Source: Symsagittifera roscoffensis
Taxonomy: Eukaryota; Xenacoelomorpha; Acoela; Convolutidae
Assembly (NCBI RefSeq): GCF_963678635.1
Contig: NW_026971282.1
Location: 1-41,734, forward strand
Direction of reading: 5' to 3'
DNA length: 41,734 nucleotides
The notes beneath the pieces are model-generated. The model saw only the letters and a list, made by a program, of their open reading frames with translations. It was not told the DNA's origin and did no database searches. The translations under genes and the position numbers were made by a program. Positions 32,668 to 41,734 of this stretch are shown in pieces; positions within the stretch are counted from its first letter, which is position 1; each line of letters opens with the position of its first letter.

Positions 32668-33727
32668 TTGGCTCTTTTTCCTTCCCCCCCCCCATCTGCA
32701 AAATTTTACAGGTAAATTTGTTGACCACCCGCACCGAAGTTTCATGGGTAAGAATCGATTATAATGGATTTTCGTTGACTAAAATGTTGTCAATATAATC
32801 GATTATCATGTCAAATTTAGACCACGTAATCGATTTTTAATCGATTATAGTCAATTGTTTTGGAAAATTTTAAATCCATTATAATCCATTATAATCCATT
32901 TTTGTTTTCAATATAATGGATTATTTTTCATACATAAAATCCATGAAAATTGATTAAATTTTGTAAATTATGACTCTAATTTCTGCAACTTTCTGCAAAA
33001 CTCGAACAAACACGTTCATCCAGGGGCGACCAATATGTAGTAATTTTCCAAAAAAGGGTCCCCACCAACGTACCCCCACCCCCCAACGTCCAATCCCCCC
33101 CCCCCCCAACGTACCCCCCCCCCCCCCCCCCAACTTAGGGGACATCTAACTGTAGTACGGGTAAGCGGTGGGGGGGGGGGGGGGGGGTTGGTGTAGGATC
33201 TATAGGTAACTTTTTGTAATATTTCAGTAACTCGATTGAAAATAGGTAAAAATGAAATTAAGCGAGAGAACAAAATAACTAACTTAAGTTTTACCAAAAA
33301 TTATGAAAAAATGAAAACAACACAAAAAGATTTGAATAAATAGATTATAACCCATTATAATCGATTAAAATGGATTAATTTTCTTTTGATCAATTTTTAT
33401 GAAAATAATCGATTATAATCGATTCTAATCAATTATATTGGGATTTTATTGCTTAAGAAAATGTTATCATCATAATCCATTTTCAATCGATTATTATCGA
33501 ATATTTTTGTTATTTTGTAGAGACTGACAATAAAAATACAATATAATCGATTATTATCCATGAAACTTCAGTGCGGGCACATTGTCCAATTGTTATGAAA
33601 ATTTACATACAGATCATTAAGGCCACGACAAACATATTTGGTCTTCACACTCAACCTCGTAAAACCATTCGTTACACTAATAAGTTGAAACTGGCGTGAG
33701 GTGGGTGGGGGGAGGAAAAAGAGCCAA
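32668..33727. mobile_element. Outer inverted-repeat element enclosing foldback copy C
   Basis: ttggctctttttcctt plus a C-tract (32668-32693) is inverted at 33701-33727 (G-rich, then ggaaaaagagccaa). The same terminal type bounds the small element at 40593-40810. The space between is nearly filled by the ATAATCGATT-family element, which looks nested inside. Confidence 0.6.
32731..33577. mobile_element. Foldback element, ATAATCGATT family, copy C
   Basis: Ends cccgcaccgaagtttcatgg and, inverted, ccatgaaacttcagtgcggg form clear terminal repeats. The arms carry many attataatcgattataatc phrases. A long C-tract (about 33060-33132) faces a long G-tract (33168-33187) across the midpoint. ORFs at 32954 and 33016 translate the tracts and are not genes. 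Confidence 0.8.
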
Positions 33728-34235
33728 CAAATTCTTAAGTAAGACTGCGAACCAATCTAAGCTGCAGATTAGACGAAAGGGATATCAACAGCGTCATTTC
33801 CAACCCTATAACTCGAAATCGCACAATTATACAAGTCCGTATTAGTTTTTCATGTGAAACTTTTGTTTTTTTGTTTAAAAGCTGTTTTGTATAAAATGCG
33901 TCGGGGTGATATATTTTTATTTTACCTCATTGGGTACTCATTAGTTTTAAATGCTCCCACTCAAAAGAGTTTCAAATTTGTTTTACATATAATATCCAAA
34001 ATGTTTAAATTTTATATCTACTGTTCAAACATTTGGATTAGCGTCTTCGGATAGATTGGAATGGAACCTTATTAACAAATAATGAAACAAAAAATAACAC
34101 TTGTGACAATCTATCACTGAAAAATTCGCTTGGCAGTGCTTCAACAGATGCAAAACATATAGTATATTTCATTAATTTCAATTTTAGTAAACTAAGCCAT
34201 TTCTCTTTTAGCTTTGGTACCAGACATCAAATACT
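33728..34235. other. Spacer without recognised features
   Basis: An ORF at 33854-34054 lacks an ATG at its edge and is Phe/Leu-rich. No repeat partner noticed. Confidence 0.35.
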
Positions 34236-35500
34236 AAAAACCTCTTCTAGCTTTTAGAAATAAGGCTACCTTGAATCCTTCTAAAATACCAGCTGGCGAC
34301 TTTTTCGATGCGCAAATGAAATAGCATATCCAGTAACCCAATTACTTGATGAATACCTCGCTCTCAACTTTTTTTTGGGTAGTTTTGAATCGGCTGACAT
34401 GAAACTTTTGCTTATAAAAATTGGCAAACTTATTAGCTAACCTTGCTCTCATTTCTTTTCCGGATAGACCTAACTTGGCTACCATAGCAACCTTAATCGG
34501 GGACCGAAGATGCAAAAAACCGATATCTATTACTCCTGCACTGGCAAAAAAATCTAGATAAATTCCATCTGATGAGTAAACATCAATTTGGATTAAAAAT
34601 TAGTTTTTTACCACAGATGCTCTAATGTTATTATAGATAACAATCAGGACAGAAGTCGATAAAAATACGCTGGTTGAGGTTCTTTTTCTTGATTTATCTA
34701 AGACTTTCGACTGAAATGATCTTTTTTTGTTAGAAAAAAACTGAAATACTTAGGCTTTGATTCAACTGCCATAGACTTATCAAAATTCATCTGATGACAA
34801 ACAGCCATCATAAGCTTGTCTGAAAGGGAACAGAATCAGATTGGTTCGCAGAGGTAACACCATTTCCTCAAGGGGTAGTACCAGGGCCTCATTTTTAGAT
34901 TTATTTGTCAATAATAGGTAGTAAACGATTAATATTCATAAAAAATGCTGATGATACAATACTGCTGAGTAACTGTAAAAAACTAATTAGCCAATGCACA
35001 GAGGGTTTAGAAAAAAATATCTCTAAATTGATGAACTATTTTAAACAGAACTCTTTGACAACTATTCTGAATAAAACTGATACTTTAATTGTAGTAATAT
35101 TACGAAAAAGAAACAAGAAACAATTCAAGTTGGAGATCAACTTAAAAACTGTTAATAAAGTTAAATTTTTATGCGTAATAATTGACAACCAGTTAACATA
35201 CCAAAATAATAAAAAAACATTCTGCAAAAAACGCACAGAGTATCAAAAACATCTACAAACTCCGGGAACATCCAATTTAAAATCGAAATTGAATAATTGT
35301 CTGGTACTTAGCCATTTACAAAACTCGGCTGCGAGTTTTAATACACGATATCAAAATACCCTATCCTTACCTACAAAATCAACTCAGCTGTGCCATTGAA
35401 GCCGGCTACGGTGTGTCCAAACTTCAACCTTTGTCAAAATTCAAACTCAAGCATAAAGTTCTACATAGTTTGAAAGACTGCTCGACTTTATAAAACAAGC
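34236..35500 (+). pseudogene. Decayed non-LTR retrotransposon reverse transcriptase
   Basis: The three + frames together show the reverse transcriptase order: a KIPAGDFFDAQMK block near 34280, SITPAL near 34530, HLMSKHQFGLK near 34570, VLFLDLSKTFD (motif A, 34678-34710), FPQGVVPG (motif B, 34863-34888) and FIKNADDTILL (motif C, 34935-34967, Asn for the usual Tyr/Phe before ADD). After it comes a 164-codon frame (34905-35399) covering the thumb. Stops and frameshifts are frequent. It is like Jockey/CR1-type LINEs; the clade is uncertain. No endonuclease domain was recognised upstream. Confidence 0.8.
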
Positions 35501-37700
35501 TAAAAGAGCAATAAAACTTATTTTCTAAGCATTTCAAAATATTATCCGTTTATGAAACTTAACGCTAAGTATCTATTCACATAACTTTTTGAAATCAATT
35601 ATTTGAAATTCAGTTTTAATTCACCGTGAAAAACAAACGTCTTTGCTTCTTATGACAAAAAGAAACTGCAAATGCATTGTTTTTAGTTTTCTCGATACAA
35701 AAAATCTCCGCTTCAGCATTGTAGTTAAGAATTTGTTTTAAAATTAGGCTAGTAGGCGCAGTCAATTTTTTCTAAATTTAAAATATCACTTGAATTTTGC
35801 CTTTATAAAATGATCGTTAAAGAGTTTATTTGCCTAAGTCTAATTCAGTTATAACAAAACAAATTAAAAATCATTTATAAGGTTCACTGAAACGCTTAGC
35901 TCGCATGTTGTGTGCTTGGTGGCTGAAAATCAAGCTGCACTTTTAGCTTAGCTTTGTGTTTCAGTAAATTTAAGTTTAAAAAAACGCCATAAACGTTTCA
36001 TTTACTTCTCAAAACTTTTCATTTTTTTTATTACAAAAATTATGAAAAAATCACTCAAAAACATTAATAAAAATCAATTTTGACTGTTTATATGAAAAGC
36101 AAAAACAAATACTGAATGCAGTGTTGAACTTGACTGCACTCGGTTTTCAGTTCTCTGCATTTTGCTGAACAAATTCTGTCAGAACGTCAAAAACTTTAGA
36201 TGAAGTTAGACATCTTCATATAAATATCTAAAGTCTTTGTCTTGAAGTTTCTAGAGTGTCGCATCAGTTTCACTGTATTAATAACAACGCCAAATTCATT
36301 CCAAAAGGGCCCATTTTTTCAATAATACGATTGTTGAAAACTATAAAAAAAAGTTGATAATGTGCTTTTTCAGACAAAAACCTTAGAGTAATACGAAGAC
36401 TGATTTGAGTTTTTTGCAATGTAAAAATCAAAAAGTCTGATGAAAAGTATGAAACCCTTTTAAAAGATAAAAATAAAAAAAAACAGATGGTTTTGAATTT
36501 GACGCTTTCATTCGGTATTTTGTTTTCGATCCTCTGCAGCAAACTTTAACCACAAGCAGCTCAATGTAAAGAAGTTAAACGGCTTCGCTTCGATCTTTTT
36601 TCAAAGTATTTTTTTTGCAGTTTTTGATCAAATTTTTAGAAGTACTTTAAACTTAATCCTTAGAAAAAATTATCCCATGTTTTTGGTTGTGGCATCTACA
36701 TTTGACTTCCTGAATGAATGAAACAATTTTTTTTACACTTTTCTCTTATACAAGGGTGAAGCTTTCTTCGATAACATGATCTGTCTAAGACTCTTGCAAT
36801 CCTTTTCAAATTTTTTCACATCATTTGTCAGACAAAGCCATGAACCTCATGATACGTCTTAGTCAGGAAAATTTTTATCTGGCTGAACAAAATTAACTTT
36901 TTCTACGAAATTAATTTTTGTGAAACGAAATTAAACAATTGAACATAAAATCGATCGTTTTGTAATTATTTTTTTCCGCACCTCGGTTCAGAAAATTTTT
37001 TCTTCTGCTTTGCAGCCTAGATTTCTGAGCACTAAATTGTTCTATATTTTTTGCCCTCGACTAAATTGAGAACAAAAATAATCGCAATGTGGCTGATTGA
37101 GATAGAGGCAAGTCATTGATGATACATTGAATACTTAAACAATACTCGTTCGAGTCGCTAATTGTCTGTATAAGGCCTTCTCGTCCGGGTAACAATTGAA
37201 CAGGTGGTCCAAAAAATCAATACAATTTTTTCGTCAATTCTAATAAAAATTTAATCATTTCCTTAATTCAACAAAAAACATCTGGACTATATTTTAGAAT
37301 CTGACCGCAGGAAAAACGCTTTTATTCCATTTGATGGTGGCACGTGAACTTTTTTGTGAAATTTGCTGATCATCTACGCTATTTTCCGACATAAATTACA
37401 AGCGCGTTTGTCTCACGTCCCGTTCCTCAAACCAGAGAAAGCTGGTCATAGACATTTTTTCTGATCAAACCTCAATTACAGTCCAGTTCATTCCTTGTAT
37501 TGATAAGTTTGCAAAAAGTATTTATTATAACAGATCGAAGATAACAACTAAGAATCTCGTCCAATAAATACATATTTGGCTGTATAAATTGACATTACTG
37601 ATATCAAGATATTGAGCTTATTGTCCAAAAATTTGTTAGAATAAGCTGACTAAAGTTCAGCTTGAGAATTTTAAAAAACAGATTACTAAATCACCACTTT
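35501..37700. other. Long AT-rich region without recognised genes
   Basis: No credible coding frame in about 2.2 kb. The minus ORF at 36270-36542 is Phe/Leu-rich and interrupted in context. No clear repeat partner was seen. Undetected decayed sequence is possible. Confidence 0.4.
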
Positions 37701-37705
37701 ATAAC

Positions 37706-37936
37706 ATGGCCTGTGGGATGCATTGGGAAGCGAGACGACGGCAACAGAAACTAAACAGAAATAAAGAAGCCGATGAAAAACAGAATCATTTTCAGTTGAT
37801 GAGTACTGATGAGGAAGAGCGTGAACAAAGCGGTGTTCACGGTATGCAGTGCACAGCTACTGGTGATGCTATTTCTGTTCACGGAAATAGTGATAAAAAT
37901 GGCGTGAAGTTAGATCAGGTTGGTTCGGAGACTTAA
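37706..37936 (+). CDS. Small hydrophilic ORF, unknown
   Basis: ATG 37706 to TAA 37934-37936, 76 residues, intact. The first half is strongly basic and helical (MHWEARRRQQKLNRNKEADE), then acidic (STDEEEREQ), then Gly/His/Val-rich. The DNA is less AT-rich than its neighbours, which favours real coding. No domain is recognised. It lies on the opposite strand to the decayed gene at 38.1-39.2 kb and could be a small gene, an exon or an element fragment. Confidence 0.4.
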   Translation: MACGMHWEARRRQQKLNRNKEADEKQNHFQLMSTDEEEREQSGVHGMQCTATGDAISVHGNSDKNGVKLDQVGSET

Positions 37937-38113
37937 TTGTTTTCAGAGGTCAACTGACTCCGGCATGCTTAAACACCTCTTCAGTGTGCTTAAATATAAA
38001 ACTCTCGTAGGTGTGGTAAGCCTAAAAAAAGGGTCCGGTTTATGGAAAAGCCGGGGCTGATCTCTCCCTCAGGCATCAAAAACTCTACTCACTCAAAGGG
38101 CTCCCCTTAAGTC

Positions 38114-39207
38114 CTATTTTAAACATCCGTTTTTGATCAACGAAAAATAAAGATTCTTCGGCCACTTCTCTAATTTTTGATCAACACAATTTTGCAAGAA
38201 AAAATGATTTAAGTTTGTTATAATTTTTACAAGCTTTTCCCACGGCCGGACTATTTTTCTAGATAGCCACCTGAAAATGTTCTGCCGCACCCATTCTATG
38301 GTTTTCTGTCCGATGCGTTCTTTGTTTTCGTGAACACATTTAGTTTTTCATTGTAATCCTTTACTTTGAAAGTTCGTCTGTTTTGATTTGAAATCCTGAT
38401 TCTCATTTTTTAAAATTTATTTTCCTGTTGAGCTCGATGATGTTGCTGCTTTTTCTGGAGTTATTGCATTTGCTTTTTGAAAAGCAAGTGTTATTTGTTT
38501 TCTGATGTGTTCAAAATTTATTGCCCTTAATAGGAACCTTCTCCTCCATGCTTCGAAAGTTAGTTATGGTATCTTTCAGAGTCACATTTTTTTTTCTTTT
38601 TCATAATGAATAAATTACCAAAGATACTAAATCGAATCTGGCTGTTTCTTCAGTTATGGATGCGTGGAATATTTGCCGCGATTCCCCCTTGCTCTTGTGT
38701 TCTATTGTTGAACATTCTGTAATGTTCGTTACTTACACTTTTCATTTTTGAAGCGCATCTCGTGCCATAGCGACCAGGTCTCTAAATTCCATCTTTGATT
38801 TTTCGACATGTGCGTTCTTCTGTTAAAAAAAAGGTTCCCTTCTGTCCCCAACGCTAGTGATGACCGTGAATATAAGTAGTTATATTATCCTTCTTTTGGT
38901 CCTCTGGCATTACGTTCTCCATTTGCCTGTACTGTTTTTTCCAATGTCTCTTATCTCCCTGGCTGCTACCGCAACTGCCTTCTGCCCGTCTCTAAAAGAT
39001 TCTGATCTGGATGAAAATTCATCCAATACCTTTTTCGGATCTTCTAATAACAGTTCTGGATTCACATTCTCTTTCAAACCATTGTTGTTTTTCCAAATGT
39101 TCGAGCCAATTTTCAATTGCTGGATCTGAACTTGGTGTAGACCAAAACACTGGTTTTCTCAAGTAGTTTCGGTTGTTGTGCATTAAAAATCCTGCTGGCA
39201 GCGCCAT
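38114..39207 (-). pseudogene. Unknown decayed gene, about 1.1 kb
   Basis: Protein-like minus frames chain over the whole interval: 39019-39207 (FLMHNNRNYLRKPVFWSTPS, then ENWLEHLEKQQWFE), 38910-39116 (LLEDPKKVLDEFSSRSESFR, then QKAVAVAAREIRDI), near 38800 (VEKSKMEFRDLVAMARDALQ), near 38700 (RQIFHASITEETARFDLVSL), near 38500 (AINFEHIRKQITLAFQKANA) and 38114-38399 (RIGQKTIEWVRQNIFRWLSR, ending in TAG). Frame changes and a few stops separate them. Charged helical composition suggests coiled coil. No domain recognised; a transposon protein is as likely as a host pseudogene. Confidence 0.45.
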
Positions 39208-39845
39208 TTCATAATTTAAGGAACTCAGCTGATGTTTGTAATATTTTGTTTGTGTTCAAACTTCAAACTGTAAGTTTAACTTTATGTGAAACATTTTAAT
39301 AACAGATTTTAGTTAGTAATTCAAAGCTGTTGCATAAGCCCACTGAGCGTTTCAGTTGTGTTAAAAGCAAGTAGGTCTTAATGATTTTCGTACAAAGATA
39401 TAAATATGTAACTGTTAATGTATACATAGGTATGCTGGTTCAAAGTTACGGCTTAAGCAGTACCACAGGGGTACCCTACGCCAATTAAAAGCATGTTTTT
39501 TCAGCATAACGTGCTGAAAAAAGCAAACAGCGGTTTTAGTTTTTCTTCCAAAACTCACATGCGGAGCTGACTTTTCCGCAGAAGGTTTGTTTTGGTGCTT
39601 TCGAGGAACTCATAATATGAATTTCGCTTTCGTTGACTTGAGAAAAAACAACAAAATAATTCATCAGTCGGCTTTCCCGCCGCTTCATAAAAGTTTGTTT
39701 TTAAAATGATGCCTAGCAAATGTAGGGAGTTTTGAATATTCATGAAAACTACCGAATTTTTTATCAAACATTACGCCTGATACTCGGATAACCAACAAAT
39801 TATCAAAACACTAGATTCGCTCGAGAGGGGGGGATACTACTGCAT
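39208..39845. other. Spacer without recognised genes
   Basis: No repeat partner was noticed. A short inverted phrase, tttttcagcataacgtgctgaaaaaa, lies at 39497-39522. The minus ORF at 39555-39767 is unconvincing. Confidence 0.35.
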
Positions 39846-39848
39846 TTA

Positions 39849-40215
39849 ATGCATTCCTTTCGCGAGCTCTCTGAAGAAAACTCATTACTTTATCCTACGC
39901 AGGATGAGCAGGAGTTCAGTTTCTACAATGTCAGGCCAAACACAGCCGTCACTTACCACCAGCAGAAACAGATTATGATGGAGTCTTCAGTGGATGAAAA
40001 TGGTGGATTGGACTACAGACAATGCGAAGCGAAACAAACGGGAGAAAGCACAGAAGCAGCGTAAGAACATCGTATCAAAAATCTGTTGTTTTTTTCCTGA
40101 TACAGCACTGCAACCTAAAAATATCCTGAGAAAAAAACGACTGATTTTGAAGAGCGGTAAAACAACTGATATCCAACAACGTTTGAGAAGGGCGGCAAAC
40201 ACATGTCAATATTGA
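39849..40215 (+). pseudogene. Coding-like ORF pair with frameshift, unknown
   Basis: ATG 39849 opens a 71-residue hydrophilic frame (FRELSEENSLLYPTQDEQEF...) to 40064. An overlapping frame to 40215 continues with a basic, protein-like stretch (RNKREKAQKQRKNIVSKICC, then LRRAANTCQY). Together they suggest one gene with a frameshift near 40030-40060 or two exons. No domain recognised. A minus ORF at 39987-40202 is its shadow. Confidence 0.35.
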
Positions 40216-40505
40216 TAGAACACCCCTTAAGGATGAAAAAAAAAATCATTGGAAAATTGGATCGATGTTTTTTTTTAAAAGCTGGGTTGATATCCCGAGC
40301 ATTAAATCAAATTAGAAATATGCACAAAATGCGAATAAAACAGCAATTAAAACCGCATTTGTGCACATAATTATGAAATTTTTGTGAAGAAAACGGCAAA
40401 AAAAAGAGAAAAGAGCCAGTTTGAGGCTTAATTAAGTAAACTGCTTCGTTTTGACTAATCATATGCTACTGTCTTGCCTTTCTGAAAGGTATCAATCCAA
40501 TTTTG
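40216..40505. other. Spacer without recognised features
   Basis: AT-rich, no frame and no repeat seen before the palindrome. Confidence 0.4.
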
Positions 40506-40509
40506 TTGC

Positions 40510-40592
40510 TAGAAACTTTGGACCAAGTTAACATCCCCCCCAAAGCCGTTTGGGGGGGGGGGGGGAGGATGTTAACTTGATCCGAAATTTCT
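40510..40592. mobile_element. Near-perfect palindrome with C/G-tract tip
   Basis: The left arm (40510-40544, agaaactttggaccaagtta onward to cccccccaaa) is inverted at 40549-40592 with three mismatches and a longer G-tract, around a 4-base loop (gccg). It should extrude as a cruciform easily. One arm occurs alone at 31138-31164, so it is a dispersed family. Confidence 0.8.
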
Positions 40593-40810
40593 TTGGCTCT
40601 TTTCCAGCTCCCCCCTTACCAAAATACCGAGTTTTATGTTTGTTTTACGTGTTATTACCGCTAAATGCGTGATGTTACGCTGTAAAGTATGAAGAACAAA
40701 TTTGTTCACAATTGTCGATTTGTTCACCACGCCAAATTTCATTGCAATATGACAATGTTATATAAGCTTTTCAAAATTGATTTTGAAAGGGGGGAACTAG
40801 AAAAGAGCCA
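40593..40810. mobile_element. Small inverted-repeat element (about 218 bp)
   Basis: ttggctcttttccagctccc (40593-40612, continuing as a C-tract) is inverted at 40785-40810. The same terminal motif bounds the element at 32668-33727. No coding capacity; a MITE-like element directly abutting the palindrome on its left. No clear target duplication. Confidence 0.65.
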
Positions 40811-41300
40811 TTTCATTTTACTGAAAAAACTTCCACCCCAGTAAACCCCACAAAGTTGTAAGCAAAATTTTGTCTGTCGAAAAAAACCGATGTTGGTTTT
40901 AAGACAAAAAGCTCTGGTATCATTAAATTTGCTCGTATCAAGGCGGATCCCTAAAAATATGACACAGCTCAAAGTTTTGACTGATTCTGCTCAATATCTA
41001 TTGCACAATCTGCATTTAAAAAAAAACAACGGGCAACTAGATTTGAGGGCCGCTCACAAAGTGAATGATTTCTAGTGCGACAGACAAACATCAATCAGTT
41101 TAAGTGGCCAAGTTGAAACTATGGCGCCATAGTTCAAATATCAGCAACATACAGTAATTTTTCCCTCAAAAGTAACTCGTTCGAAATACTACAGCAAACA
41201 AATTTTTTGCCTTTGTTGTTTTTTGCTTAGATTTTCGTCAAACCATTGTGTAATACTTTTCCTGCTTGCCCGCTGGATGTTAAATGCCGTTATAAACGCA
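40811..41300. other. Spacer without recognised genes
   Basis: The short + ORF at 40890-41075 (alternative start, Leu/Lys-rich) has no support. No repeats noticed. Confidence 0.35.
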
Positions 41301-41304
41301 CCCC

Positions 41305-41734
41305 GCACCGGAGTTCCATGGATAATAATCGATTATAATGGAAAAATGTTGTATAAAATGTTGTCATTATAATCCATTATAATCCATTATAATCCATTAT
41401 TGTGGCAAATTTAGACCACGTAATCGATTATGTGGTCATTAAAATCGATTTTTTTGAAAAATAAAAATCCATTATAATCCAATATAATCGACTATAATCC
41501 ATTATTTTTGTCACTGAAATCGATTATTTTGAAATAAAAATCCATTTAAATCCATTATATAATCCATTTCATTTTTAGAACTAAATTCGATTATTTTTGC
41601 AAAATATTGCAAATTTTGCGAGAAATTTGCAGAATTTATGCCATGTCTTTTACTACATGGCATGTCTCAACGTCATCCCCTCGCCCCCTCAAGCTTCCCT
41701 CCTCCCCCTCAGCTAAACGGCTAGGGTAAACTGG
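41305..41734. mobile_element. Foldback element, ATAATCGATT family, copy D (left half, runs off window)
   Basis: It starts cccgcaccggagttccatgg and continues ataataatcgattataatgg, like copies A and C. Many ataatccatt units follow. A C-rich stretch begins near 41675, matching the position of the centre in the other copies, so the right half should lie beyond the window. Confidence 0.75.

Noticed and set aside
32954-33297. Gly/Pro-rich minus ORFs
   Set aside because: Same explanation, foldback copy C.
1-41734. tRNA and rRNA genes
   Set aside because: No T-arm/anticodon combination or conserved rRNA block was recognised by eye; a tRNAscan or Infernal run would be decisive.

Overview
This window is strongly AT-rich nuclear DNA of a eukaryote, most likely an invertebrate animal. 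The support is consensus splice signals around a zinc-finger exon, a (TTAGGG)6 block, a decayed non-LTR reverse transcriptase, many foldback elements and tandem repeats, and no compact operon-like coding. The species cannot be fixed from sequence alone. The DNA polymerase family seen here is, as far as I know, common in cnidarian and other aquatic invertebrate genomes. I see no clearly intact host gene; nearly everything is mobile-element sequence or its remains.

Layout. 1-2.7 kb is a dispersed repeat that recurs in direct orientation at 23.7-25.7 kb. The left copy carries a two-unit insertion (401-1467) that is absent from the right copy. 2.95-7.2 kb, minus strand, is a decayed family B DNA polymerase gene. 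It has an N-terminal zinc finger, three recognisable 3'-5' exonuclease motifs and polymerase motifs A, B and C, but is broken by stops and frameshifts, and A and C have lost an acidic residue. A promoter-like region follows at 7.34-7.53 kb (CCAAT box, TATA box, four perfect TGACGTCA sites in a 60-bp period), with a small broken ORF diverging from it. 8.36-10.5 kb is a tandem duplication of a 1.07-kb unit, each copy with a CCAAT-type motif array and a broken acidic ORF. 10.5-14.7 kb holds low-complexity repeats, two small decayed genes, another CCAAT-type array and two near-identical copies of an exon homologous to the polymerase N-terminus. 15.5-20.8 kb is a four-copy 1.33-kb tandem array. 22.1-29.1 kb contains two related segments: one with the TTAGGG block, the other amplified as 2.3 near-identical copies of 1,361 bp. 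29.2-33.7 kb and 40.5-41.7 kb are dominated by foldback elements. 34.2-35.5 kb is a LINE relic. 37.7-40.2 kb holds three coding-like fragments of unknown family.

Interactions. The polymerase relic, the duplicated zinc-finger exon, the CCAAT-type arrays and several small ORFs cluster within 3-14.7 kb and may be the debris of one virus-like or self-synthesising element family. That link is inference. No integrase, capsid protein or packaging ATPase was recognised, so assignment to Polinton/Maverick or adintovirus-like elements is not proven.
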